NCBI GenBank assembly: GCA_947359465.1 | Contig: OX375872.1 | Coordinates: forward strand, 8,564,137-8,628,136 | DNA length: 64,000 nt | Reading direction: 5' to 3' | Source of the DNA: Metellina segmentata | Taxonomy: Eukaryota; Arthropoda; Arachnida; Araneae; Tetragnathidae | Shown here: in pieces, positions 38,201 through 50,200 of the stretch | Position numbering within the stretch: the stretch's first letter is position 1 | How the letters are laid out: each line of letters opens with the position of its first letter | Program-made: the position numbers and the translations under genes | Notes under the pieces: model-generated | Database searches by the model: none | What the model saw: the letters and a program-made list of their open reading frames with translations, nothing else | Told to the model about the DNA's origin: nothing

Positions 38201-41200
38201 TCAAGTATTCATTTTTTTGGGTGGGTCTAAGGGATGACGTGAAAAATTTTTTTGCATCGTGTAAGGAGTGTCAGCTAACTAAATCTATAAAGGTAAGGGA
38301 CAGAGCTCCGATTACACCTGTCACTAGACCTGATTTACCTTTTCAGGTGGTAAATGTTGACCTTATTGGCCCAATAACTCCGCCAAGTGCTAAAGGGCAT
38401 AAGCACATTTTGTGTCTGGTCGATCAACACACCAGGTGGGGTGAGGCTGTACCCTTGACCAGTCTCACTGCTAAAGCCACTTGTGAAGCACTATTGAGTA
38501 TTTTTTCCAGGACTGGAATACCCAATGTTATAGCGTCAGATAACGGCACAAACTTTAACGCCGAGCTGACAAAGGAATTTGAAAGGAGAATTGGTAGTAG
38601 CCCAAGATTTTCCACTCCTGCTTATCCACAATCTAACGGATTGGTGGAGAGGTTTAATCAAACTCTTAAAAAGATGTTGCATAACGTAATAAGGGAGGAA
38701 GGTAGAGGATGGCACTCACAGATTCCTTATGTGTTGTGGGCGTATAGAGAAATTCCGAATACGACCACAGGGGTGTCGCCATTCCAGCTATTGTATGGTA
38801 GACCTCCACAAGGTCCTTTGTCCATATTAAAGTCCACATGGACTGGGGAACTTAACAACCTTCAGTTGAACACCACTCCCGTAGCTACTTACTTGCAAAA
38901 TTTGAAATTAAAACTTGAGAAGGGGAGGATGCCTTACCTAGGTTATAAAATACCAATGTATACTGTATTGTTATATATATATATATTATATTGATTTTGT
39001 GTAAGTGATATTACATTGATTTGTTTATATCTGATCCCAACGAAGGAGGTCCAGGAGTGATGTCACTGGCATATCTTTGTTCTTTCACTTTTTATGAACT
39101 GTGCCTTTGGAATTTTTATAGGTTCATTATTAGTATTACTCTTTTGGTAAAATCAGCCACAGAGGGCAAATTTTACTCTCTGGTGGGGCGTGTCGTGAAC
39201 ATTCGGTTTGAAAAAAGGTTGCCAAGTGGCAATTGGCGAGAAAAAGAGGATTTCGCCAATGGCGAAAGGAGTGGGAGAGTCAATCGGGAAAATCGAAGGG
39301 AATCGGACGTATTTGTCCGGGTGCTGTTGAAGATACAGCTAATTGTTTGGAAAAAACTACAAAAAAAATATGTGTTTTCTTGATTACTCCTACTATTGCC
39401 TAAAAATTAGTAGATGTCCCATTTTGCGGAAAGAAAGAAATGGCCATGTTAAGTATATCTTGCCCTTTCATTCCAGAATCCCATTGAACACTCATATTTA
39501 ACATACAAAATCTTTCTCTTCCTGGTATTTCTGCAACATCTTGGATAATACCAAAGATTCATTTGGCCTAACATGCACAAATTTATCAAAAATGCATTCG
39601 TCTTGCCAAAACTGTCAACGGTCAAAAATACAGACATACGAAATCTCGGTTAGGTACCTTTCCTCGCCAGACGCTAGATTTTCTCACATTCATAATGATT
39701 TCATAGGACCACTTCCAATGTCCGAGGGTTATCAGTATTGCATGACAATAATCGCTTCACTAGCTGGCCAGAAGTAATACCAACTAAGGACATAACAACC
39801 GAGACTACCTGTAAAGCACTAATAAGTGGTTGAATATCCTGTTTTGGATGCCTAGTTACCATCACAACCGACCAAGGCCAAAATTTTGAATAGAAATTGT
39901 TCCAAGAACTTACTAACACACTTGGAGCAAATCGAATTCGTAGCACAAGCTACCACAAGAATTCCAATGGAATTATTGAGATTCCATCGTCATTTGAAAA
40001 GTGCCATCACGGCCCATTACACGCCCAAATAGTCAGAAGTTGTACCCATTGTGTTGCTAGGCATACGTTCAGCTCTTAAAAGCGACATTGATGCCACTTG
40101 TGCTGAACTCATGTACTGCACTACCCTTAGACTACCATTAGACATTCTAAACTGTTCTAATACTGTGTCATTGCATACAGAGTCCTATGTTCAAGAATTT
40201 AAACATATCATGCAATCCTTAACAACTGTTTCACCTGAACATCATGGCAAACAATCTATTTATGTACACCAATCAAAGCACACTTGTAGTTGTGTTTATT
40301 TCCAAATCGATAGAGTGAAACCGCCTCTAACACCTCCATACACCGGACCTCATCTGATATTGGACCGTTCTGACAAAACAATTGTCATCAAATTGAATGG
40401 CAACCTGACTACCGTATCAATTGACAGGATTAAACCTGCTTTTAAAATTTTACACAAATTGGAAACAAATCCTAAACTTTTAACAGTAAACCAGTCCTCA
40501 GAGACGATAAAAAAACAACCATAAAATTCCAGATCAGGGTGCCGTGTGCATTTTTCTACAAATCTTGCAGAAAATGTTACATAATTTCAAATTTTTGATG
40601 TTCTGTTTTAGATGTTTGATGTTTTGTAAATTTTTAATGCATTGCGTACCTAAACGTATGGAATTGTTTTATATTGGGAAATCTGTCACCACCTTCCCTT
40701 CTCAAGTGACTTTGTCATTTGGGTGATACTCTGTGGCATACTCACAACTTCTCATTCTCCAAGGCGTGTTACCCTGACAACCGCTAGAGGGCGGTTCGAT
40801 AGCTGCTGCACCTCAGAGAACCAATGAGAGACACTCTCCCTTTTCTGCTCATAGCTCGAGTTTTTTTTTTTTTAGAATGCTAAAAGGCTAGCTGCGTTAA
40901 CTTGCATCTGTGTTCTCATACCTTATAGATGCTAACTTGCAGATGTGTAAATAAATTCGTTTTTACTTAACTCGGATGGTTTTCGATACCTTACAGTACC
41001 ATTGCTTGTATACAATGGTAATTATCCTTAAATTTGAATATTCAAATACGTGAAAATAAAATGTCACAGGAATGTGAAAATGAGGGAGCTTTAAGTTAAC
41101 AAAGTTGTTTAGCTTTAAAGTAATTTTTTTAATTCTATTGAACAGTTAATATGCTCAGATCTTTTACTGTTCAAAAGAATTTAATAATTTTTTAATATGG

Positions 41201-44200
41201 ATTATTTTTTAATTGCTTTCTTGCACCTGTTTCATGAAGTAAAAGAAATATTCTTAACACAAATTGCACAGTCCTATTAAATAGAGAAGCTGTCAGAAGA
41301 TATACTGACATTCTCTTAATATACCTTTATACATACTTTTCTAATGCAGCAGATATTTCTGATTTTGAGAAGCTGCTTGGTGATCGATAAACAAGAGATC
41401 TCATGTACTCCTATAGTTACAAAAGTAGAGAAAATAAGTTAATAAATAAAAAATTTCAAATTAAATAGAGTAAAGAAAGCTATAAGTTAAACACTGTAAA
41501 GACATTTTACTTACATCTACAGCCCACCTCAACATGCCTTGCAATTTAATAGAAGCATCTTGCAAATATTGAGGTAAAGCCATATATGAGGAGTTGAAAA
41601 CTTGAATTTTTTTATCTAGTATTTTAAAAGCTTCTGTGCACTCAGGAAATGACATAAGGTATGCAGTACACCTATGAACATACAAAATAGCAGCATATTT
41701 AATAGAATAAACTACTTTGTAAACTTCCATGTAAAAAGATACAAAGTTATCACATTTATTTAATGATATTTTGTATTAATATGGGATCTGCATTTAGCAA
41801 GTGAAAATGATGATACTAATGTAAAATAAAATAATGCATCTCTAAAGCTACCACCTGCAGTTCAGAGAAAAAGTAATGGCTCAGACAAAATTATTAAATA
41901 AAGTTTTACATAGTCTGTATTATTCGCTCACTCCTTTCAACAACGTCATATCTCAAAAAACGTGATTTTTCAGAAGAGTGATTTTAAAGTTTAAAAGTAG
42001 AGTAAAATGTATTAAAAATAAATATTACTTCTGCTCTTAAGCGGCTAAATATTGAGCGGTGAGACATAACGATCTTGCAGGGATATATTACTTTTTCAGG
42101 GCATTCTGGAAACAGGTATAACTAAAACTCGACGATTTTTTAGATATGACGTTGTTGAAAGGAGTGAGCAAATTGTTATTAAGGTATTACCATACATGGC
42201 ATAACTGAAAACAAGATTACTTCCAATGAACAAGTCCAAATACTAAGGGCAAAGGAAGATGAGCTTTGGAATAATAGGACAACAATTTGGGTTTCAGTTT
42301 TGTATCCCTTTGATGGTTTGATCTTTTGATAATATTAACTTATCAAATATCAGTTCATTCAAATCTAAATAGCACATTGTTTATATTGCTTTGAGACCAT
42401 GTTAACTTCAAAACATAATATTTTGAAACATAATTAATCATATAACATACCGTATATTTCATTTTTATAACCTTAACAGATTTCTAGGCATTACACAAAA
42501 TAAAATAAAGTTACTGATTTAAAAAAAATTTATATAATTTTGTGATAAATATATTCCCTTCAATTCAATTGTTTTATAAAAAGCATGCAAACCCTGACTT
42601 TTGTAATACATTATTTCCTTTCACTCCAAAATACAACTTGCTGATATAAGTAATGCAATTATACCAACCATACTATCCATACCTTGCAGGCATCTTACTT
42701 CAGATTTGCAGCAATCACCCTTATTTTTCACTGAACTCATTTAATCAACACATGCTTCCAGTGCAGGATTTACGTATAAGCTAGACAAGCTATAGCTTAG
42801 GGCCAACACTTTCTTGGGGGCCCCCCAAAAAATTGTCCGAGTGCACAACTGTCAAAAAACTCAAATATATTGCAGCATTATTTGTCCCAATGCCGCACAT
42901 CCGATATGTCCCATACTCTTCACAAAATTTTTTAGCGAGTCTTTTCGAAGAACAAAGCGCTATTGTGCCTAGGGTTTGCATTACCGATAACCGGTAATTA
43001 TGACTACCGAAATTAATGATAAATTTCAACAGCAAATGCCGGTAATTTTGGTAAATTAAAAAATTATTTCATAATAGAAATGGAACATGTAAAGTATGTA
43101 ATTTCTTTTACTATACACACGGGGATTCCCCTGAGCCTACACTCGAGCATGCGCTGACCTTTTGTAGTGCGTGTGAGCCGTCAGACGATACAATATTTCT
43201 CACCTTTTATTTAAATATTGAGAGAATGGTTAGTATATTCGCCAACAACTGGTCGTGTATACTGTTTCGTGTGTACACTCTTTTCAAATTCTTCTACGCC
43301 ATTATCATCCGATGGATTTTGTGATTGGCGCAACACCTATTTAGTTCAAAGTCTTGAAAACTCTGTAGACCATAGAACAGCTTCCGTAACATATCTCACA
43401 AGAAAATGTGTCTCAACAATTGACTGCCAACTAGCAGAACAGATAAATAATAAACGGCAGTACTGGAAAAATGTTCTTGAACGAGTTGTGGCAGTCATAA
43501 TTACTATGGCAGAGCGTGGTTTACCTTTCAGAGGAGATAAGGAAACATTTAATTCTCTTCACAATGTCAATTTCCTTGGATTACTCAAACTTATAGCAAA
43601 ATTTGATCCTTTTCTAGCAAGCCAAAAAAAAAGAATTGGGGAATAAAGGATCCTGTGTCACATCTTATCTTTCTAAAACAATATGTGATGAATTTATCCA
43701 AATTATAGCACATAAAGTAAGAGACTCAATCTTGGATGATTTAACCCTTCTTTGCATAATGGTGGAAATTTCCATAACATTGAATGCCCAAAATTTATAT
43801 AAAAGAACAAGTTAATTTTAAGTTGATCATGTCTGGATACCTTTTTAATGACTATTGCATAAAAAAAAAAATAGCTGTCAAAAATAAGCAAGTGTCACTA
43901 TCAGTAAAACGAGCTTGAAGTTGTCATTATGCTGTTTGTTGTAGTTGCAATAAACGTATGATTTCGTTTTTAATTTTGTTTTATTATATTTGAGTTTCTA
44001 TCGCTAGAAAAGTGAAAATGAGTTGAAGAAAGGTTTGTAACGTGTGTTTCTGTTACTTTTAGAGCAATTTCTGAAAAAGTTTGCGTTTAATTTAAAAAAT
44101 ACCACATGATACCATCATATTGTTTTTTGCTAAATTTATACTATAAATATATACTAAGATTTTTTTAACCATTTTTCCTTTAATTTTGAACATGAATTAT

Positions 44201-47200
44201 ATCACCTTGATTTATTTCACCAATAAAGAAAAAAATCATGCAAAGAAGGGTTAAGAACTGCAGGGTACTTCAGTTTATCTGTAGATTCCACTCCAGACCG
44301 GTCCCATATTGATCAGCTCACTGTTATTGTGAGGTATGTTTCACCAGATGATGGGCTCCTTATTGAACGTTTTCTAACTTTCCTAGAGATGGGTAGCTAG
44401 CTACACAGGGGAAAGTACGGCTAAGATGGTGTACAACTACCTTACAAATGGGTGCAAAATAGATTTTAGTAAGTGTCGAGGCCAGTCATATGATAATGCT
44501 GCCAATATGTCTGGCAAATACAAGGGTATGGAAGAAATAACATTGAAGATTAACAAGTATGCTATGTATATTCTATGTGCTGGTCATTCCCTGAATCTTG
44601 TTGGTAGAGCAGCAAGCAGTTGACTGCTGTTTAGATGTAGTAAACTTTTTAGGAATTGTTCAAGAAATATATAATTTCTTTTCATCATCTACACATAGAT
44701 GGACAAAACTGTTTTCATTTGTCAAAGATGATTCAAAAGTTCCAAAGACTTTGTCAAAGACTAGATGGGAAGCATATTCAATGGACACAAGTGCAATACT
44801 TGATAGTTATGATGGAATAATTTCTGCATTGCATCAGCTGCACATTGATACTATAGAAAAAGGCGAAACAAGAAATCAAGCCATAAACATTTTGTATAAA
44901 ATGGAGAAGTTTGAATTTATGGTAATGTTATATTTGTGGAGTTACATGCTGGATGAATTTCACAAGACTAGTCAATCACTGCAAGACCCCCAAATTAGTC
45001 TAGATGCATGTAGGGAATTGTATGCTTCACTTTCGGATTTTGTCAAAGGTTCCAGGAATATGTTCGATCATTTCGAAGAAAAAGCAAAGGAAACATTGTC
45101 TGATGTTGAATACAAGAAAAGCAGATATAGAAGAAGGCATATCAATGATGAAGATGATGCTTTAGAAAACGTTGAGCCAAGAGACAAGTTTAGAATAAAA
45201 ACATTTATACCTGTGATGGATGCATTAGAGTCAAGTCTGGCACACAGGGCCTCGGTATACTATGAAGCTGCAAAAAAGTTTTCATTTTTAACAAAATTAA
45301 AAGCTACAGAAGAAGAGATTCGTGAAGGAGTTAGTGCTTTATGACAAACATGTCCTGAAGATTAGGTCATGAATCTTGTAGGAGAAGTCAAGCATTTTCA
45401 TCAATACGTTAGACCAGGGCTCGAAATACCCGGGTGCACATGAAAATAAAATTGTGCACCTATTTTTCTCCCGCTAGGCACACCTGTGCACCTAATTTAA
45501 AAACTTAGGTGCACCTGTATTAAAAAATATATTTCGAGGCCTGCGTTAGACATAGTCAAGCCTATGGTTCAGAGGAACATGATAGTCTGACACATCAGTA
45601 TCTGTATAGGTTAATATTTAACGATCGTGTCCAATGAGCATTCCTAATGTAGAAGCAATTTTGAGACTGTTTCTAAGAATGATGGTTGCAAATTGCTCTG
45701 GAGAAATATTTTTTTTTCAACTGAAGAGGATAAAAAATGAATTTAGAACAACAATGACTCAAGATAAATTACGTTCCATCAGTCTCATGTGCATAGAAAG
45801 TGACAAAATACGCAGTTTACCATTTGATGATGTCATCAGTGACTTTGCTCTGACAAAGGCAAGAAAGAAAATATTTTAGTTTAATATAATTCCTTGATCC
45901 TTATAACATGCTTCAATAGATTAGATAATAAGCCTTTGTAAATAGTGTCTTTTAAAAGAACTTTTGTTTCTTTTTACCAGAGTTTGCATTTTTAAGTTAA
46001 TGAATAAAAATGATTTTAAGTTAAAGATTTCTTATTTCACTATTTATATACTTCTAAATCGGATTTCATCTTAACACTATAGGTATCCAAAAATCCTATT
46101 TGGCACTGGCATACAATATCTGGACTTATAAAGGGCCCCATATCTCAAATAGCTTAGGGCCTTATCAAGTCTAAATCCGGCCCTGCATGCTTCTATGGTC
46201 CCAAGACAAGCAAACAATAGTCAATATTAGTATCAATCTATCCATTTTTTGGTCAAAACATATGCTTAGTGTATATCACACCCCTAACCCTAGTTAAATT
46301 GCTATTTAACTTCACATGTCACTTTAAAAGTACAGTGAGAATAAAATAATGACAAAAATCCTAAATAAATTACTTGCAGACGACTTCTATGCAATTAGTT
46401 AGCCCTCAACATTAGATATATAAATTAAGTCACAGATCAAATGTTTAACTTCATTTTTATATTAAAGAAAGTACAAAACTTTAAACTATAAAGGTCATTG
46501 CAAAGCTATATTAGAGACCATGAGGAAGCCTGGAGTAAAAAGAGTTTTGTACACGTATATCATATTATGAATTTAAATTTAATACCATCCTCTAGGCATA
46601 ATTGAATATTCATGATAGATTATTATAACTTTTTGTAACACTAATTACTAAAAAGAGCTATCACCTCTTCCCCAACATAGTTAAAAACAAATTTACTTAA
46701 GAGTTAACAAGAATCAAATATCACATTTACATGTATGGTGGATTACCAGTCTACAGGACTGCTAAAATATTGTTATAGATCTGGGTTGTAAATAGAATTG
46801 TAAATTTATTAGTACTGAAGATAAAAAAAACAATTGGTAAATTATATGAAAAATATCATTCTTTTGAGAAAAGACAAAATTACACATTTCCTCAAAGCAT
46901 GAAAAGACTTCCAAAAGTTTAATCCTTTGGTATGCCAGCAACATTTAGTACTTTTGTCACTTAGTGGGGTCAATAAATTAATTAAAGAATCATGAAGACA
47001 GAAAACCTCAAATAGTCTTTGTGTGTGACAAAGTTGAAACCACCAAGCAAGAAAGTAAAAATTTTATCATTTATCATAATTATTAGAATAATCAACAACG
47101 TAAATCAAAACAAGCTAGAATCAGAAATCCCTTAAGAGAAAATAGGACGAAAAACTCGGAATCTGTCCTTTCTTCAATGTGACATCAGCTCCGTTTTTCT

Positions 47201-50200
47201 TGTAACAGTTCCAAGGTCGAAAAATGCAAAATCCTTTCCTTTCTTCAATTAAGGAAGCTGTGACATCACATTAACAAAAAGAAGAAAGGAGGAAAAAACA
47301 AATAAATAAATTTAAAAAATTTCTAGATTAAATTTTAAAATTTGGGCTGGACACAAATTTTTTAAATAATTAGGACTACCTGTGTGCTAAAAATTTCATT
47401 ATTGTAAGCGCCATAGATTGGTCAGGACACTGCTTGCAGACACACAGAGAAACTCTTCCTTTTATAATGTTAGAGATTTCTCATCTCACAATAAGCAAAC
47501 CCATACTTGGTTAAAATCAGAAGGGTTTAGTTAATATGTCCACATATTAATATTAGGTTCATGGTAGAAAATTCGTAAATAGGCAACTCACTCATTTAGA
47601 GATAGTTTCACACCCTTTTCAGAAGAACTTGCAGTGCAAAATTCATCCTAAAAATAATTTTATACATAACATTTTATAATAGAATATACTATAGTAAGGA
47701 TTTTTAAATCAAGTGATAATATAAATATAAACTTAGATCTGTTTTAAAGCTACCTTTACAATTGATTTTGTTAAACCCTTCTGTTTTTCTACCATTCACT
47801 AACTTTGAATGTGACCACATTTATCAGTTTTAAGATATTCTTAATAAAACTGACTAAACTACTGCACTGTCTTAGTTAAGGAATAACATGCTAGTAAACA
47901 TCACAAGCTCCTTCTGCCTTTATATAGCTGAAAGTTTTAAGATAGATTTTAACAAAATAATGTTTTTCTAGATAGATTTTAACAAAATAAGTTCTTTATA
48001 CAGATAGATTTTAACAAAATAATTTTTTTTCTGCAGAGATTTTAACAAAATAATTTGGACAATATTGCACAAGTTTCCCTTAGAGCCGTAGAAATTTTCA
48101 TCTTTAAATAACTGGTAATTGTGTTGGAGAATAATTAGAATGTTATTTCTTATATCTATAATGAACGTTGTTCATCTATGCAAAGATGCAATTATGATTG
48201 TGCAACCTTGCCAACGAATAACATTTTTTCCCATTCATTGAATTCTAATTGAACTGAAATTTTTTGCAAGGTTATTGCAGTGAATCATAAAGTTAGACAT
48301 AATATTGATTGAAAATTTCTTTCTTAAGTTGATTTTAACTGTAATTTTTCTATTTGGATTCCTGCATGTGTTGCATATAAGTAAATTGTCATCGGTTTGA
48401 AACAAATCATTTAAAGTTTCCATACAAAATTCCTGAAGTATGAAAACTTGGTATAAGGTCAAAATGTAGATGTAAATAAAACTATACCTTATTTTTGGAA
48501 AAACAACTCAAAGGCCTTTCAATAGTTAAAATTCTATATGGCTTGTAATCCTGAAAAAGCAATAGTCATGTGATATGTTAACTGTAACCATTAACTGAAA
48601 AGTGCTGTTCTATAGATATTTGTAGTGTACAGTTTTTTATTTAACCAAGATAGCACATTAGGCTAGTTTAATAAAGTTATGTCTGTGAATTGTCAGCTAT
48701 CATTACAAAGCGATTATGGAACTTGCAAAATAATTGACTCATAACCAAAAGCAAATTAAACATGGTGCCAGGAACCTGCTAAGAACCTTCATATTCTGAA
48801 AAAAAATTAACTTTTGTGTTCTGTAATGAGAATTTGTGGCAAGCCTATTACTAGATAAAATTTGAACCCATTTATTTAATAATATAAAATTACATATTTA
48901 TATCAATAGTCAGTACAAAAGTAATCAATTACCTTAACAAAGACATACAATCAAAATCCTTAAAAAATGAGCCATAGTTCCCATGCAATCAAAGTTCATG
49001 ATTTGAAAAAAGAACAGACATAGTAATATATATATACATCAAGGCCAAAACATTGCTTAGGATTAAGCAAATTATTCCTCCATTGCTAGTTTTGTACTCA
49101 TGTTTACATTAAAACAATTTTTTGCTGAAATTTTAAGCAGCATTAAAAAACTTAATTGTAGAGCATTACAAATATTTCAAAACAAGAACTGCTTTCTGAT
49201 ATAGTGACAGCTAGTAAAAGAATTGCCACCTTATGTAATCAAATTATTAGGAACATATTTAAATCAATACAATGTTCTAAAATAGTTGGTAAATTAAAAA
49301 TAACTGCTGCTTCTAAAAATCCAAACTTTTTTTTATGAAAATCAAAAGTATTTTGTAGAATTCTTGACTATTCAGCTAAAAGTAAGATTTATCCCAGGAG
49401 GGAAGTTCAGAAAATTGCTATGAAGACAGGAAATATGAATTAGATTCAAATAAGAGTGTTTTAAATAAAATCATGATAAATCTTACATCATTATAAGCTG
49501 TTTCTTCCATCAAAATTTTTATAGTTCCTATAAATATAAAGAATTAAATTAGAGATCTACATAATTTAATTTTATATCTTTGTGCATGTATTATATTTAG
49601 CAAACACATTACTAACCTGTAAGTGTTTTAATGTTGTTCTCTTCAATTTCAAATGTTAAAGAATGGTTAGCATCTGTGGTAACATAATGACTGAAAAATA
49701 AAGGTAAATTAAAAACAACATACTGAAATTCATTTTTCAATCTGTGTTTTTAAAAAGTCAGAAGAGATTACCTCTTGAAGAATGGAGAAGGCTTTAGGAT
49801 ATGTGCATCTGTAACACAATTGACAGAATGAAATAAATTATATTCTAATAGCAATAACATAAACAAGAAACAAATACTTCATACTTACCAACAAAGTCCT
49901 TGGTAATTATTTGACCTTTAAGACTTTTATGGCATGGGACGCATATTAACCACAGCTTCGTTTGAGCCTCTTTATATCTGACAGCATATTTAGTCTAAAA
50001 AGAATTTTAATGAGATGCAAGATTGCTTAAAAATTGAAATATGCCCATTAAAAGTCAACAAAGACACTGAGGAATGCTGACCACAAGGAACCACTGAATC
50101 TTGGCTTTGAAGATAAATGGGATTAGATGAGGAACAATTTAAGTAGGTATATAGATAGGATTTAAATTTACATCACACTGGAATACTACAAGCTATTTGA

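Larger units (their letters stand above)
34808..39352 (+). mobile_element. Gmr1-like gypsy LTR element lacking reverse transcriptase
   Basis: Direct repeats starting TGTCRTGAACATTYGG at 34808 and 39191 mark the two LTRs. I count about nine differences over ~161 aligned bases, almost all transitions. A GTGGGGCG polypurine-like tract precedes the 3' LTR. The 3' LTR stops after ~162 bases while the 5' one continues. The internal region holds one long ORF (36085-38994) and no RT/RNase H; only ~200 bases separate the integrase end from the 3' LTR. Confidence 0.85.
34717..39452. mobile_element. Insertion (MITE-like ends) that splits the 412-like element
   Basis: The insert is bracketed by the 5-base direct repeat GTATA (34712-34716 and 39453-39457). 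Its ends are inverted relatives: CCTAATGTGACCAT at the left and the inverse of ATGGCCATGTTAA at the right, about nine of fourteen positions equal and most others transitions. Only ~91 bases at the left and ~100 at the right belong to it. The middle is the LTR element at 34808-39352. Removing the insert and one GTATA puts the gypsy pol reading frame back in register across the joint. Confidence 0.7.
43218..45879 (+). pseudogene. hAT transposase (TTF-finger/DUF4371/hATC type), broken
   Basis: Pieces in order: 43218-43646 with YSPTTGRVYCFVCTLF and FCDWRNTYLV (TTF-type zinc finger) and HNVNFLGLLKLIAKFDPFL; then, after a frameshift in an A-run, AHKVRDSILDDL up to the piggyBac-type insertion; then TAGYFSLSVDSTPDRSHIDQ with the first catalytic D region; 44426-44623 with CRGQSYDNAANMSGKY (second D region) and CAGHSLNLVG; 44598-45344 with STHRWTKLF and LSKTRWEAYSM; and 45634-45879 with the hATC tail (LKRIKNEFRTTMTQDKLRSI). 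Frameshifts and stops make it inactive. Confidence 0.88.
42759..46185 (+). mobile_element. hAT transposon (ZMYM1-like) with exact 8-bp target-site duplication
   Basis: The ends are CAGTGCAGGATTTACG and the inverse of TAAATCCGGCCCTG. Identical 8-mers CATGCTTC flank it at 42751-42758 and 46186-46193, fixing both boundaries. It contains a broken TTF-finger/DUF4371-type transposase and two younger insertions (43745-44250 and 45415-45543). It lies in VPS9 intron 7. Confidence 0.93.

Noticed and set aside
42790..43035. 81-codon minus ORF near the left end of the hAT element
   Set aside because: Lies in the terminal non-coding region of the transposon, opposite to the transposase; no domain.
47939..48056. 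Regular repeats as a CRISPR array
   Set aside because: Four AT-rich copies with uneven spacers in a eukaryotic intron; a minisatellite.
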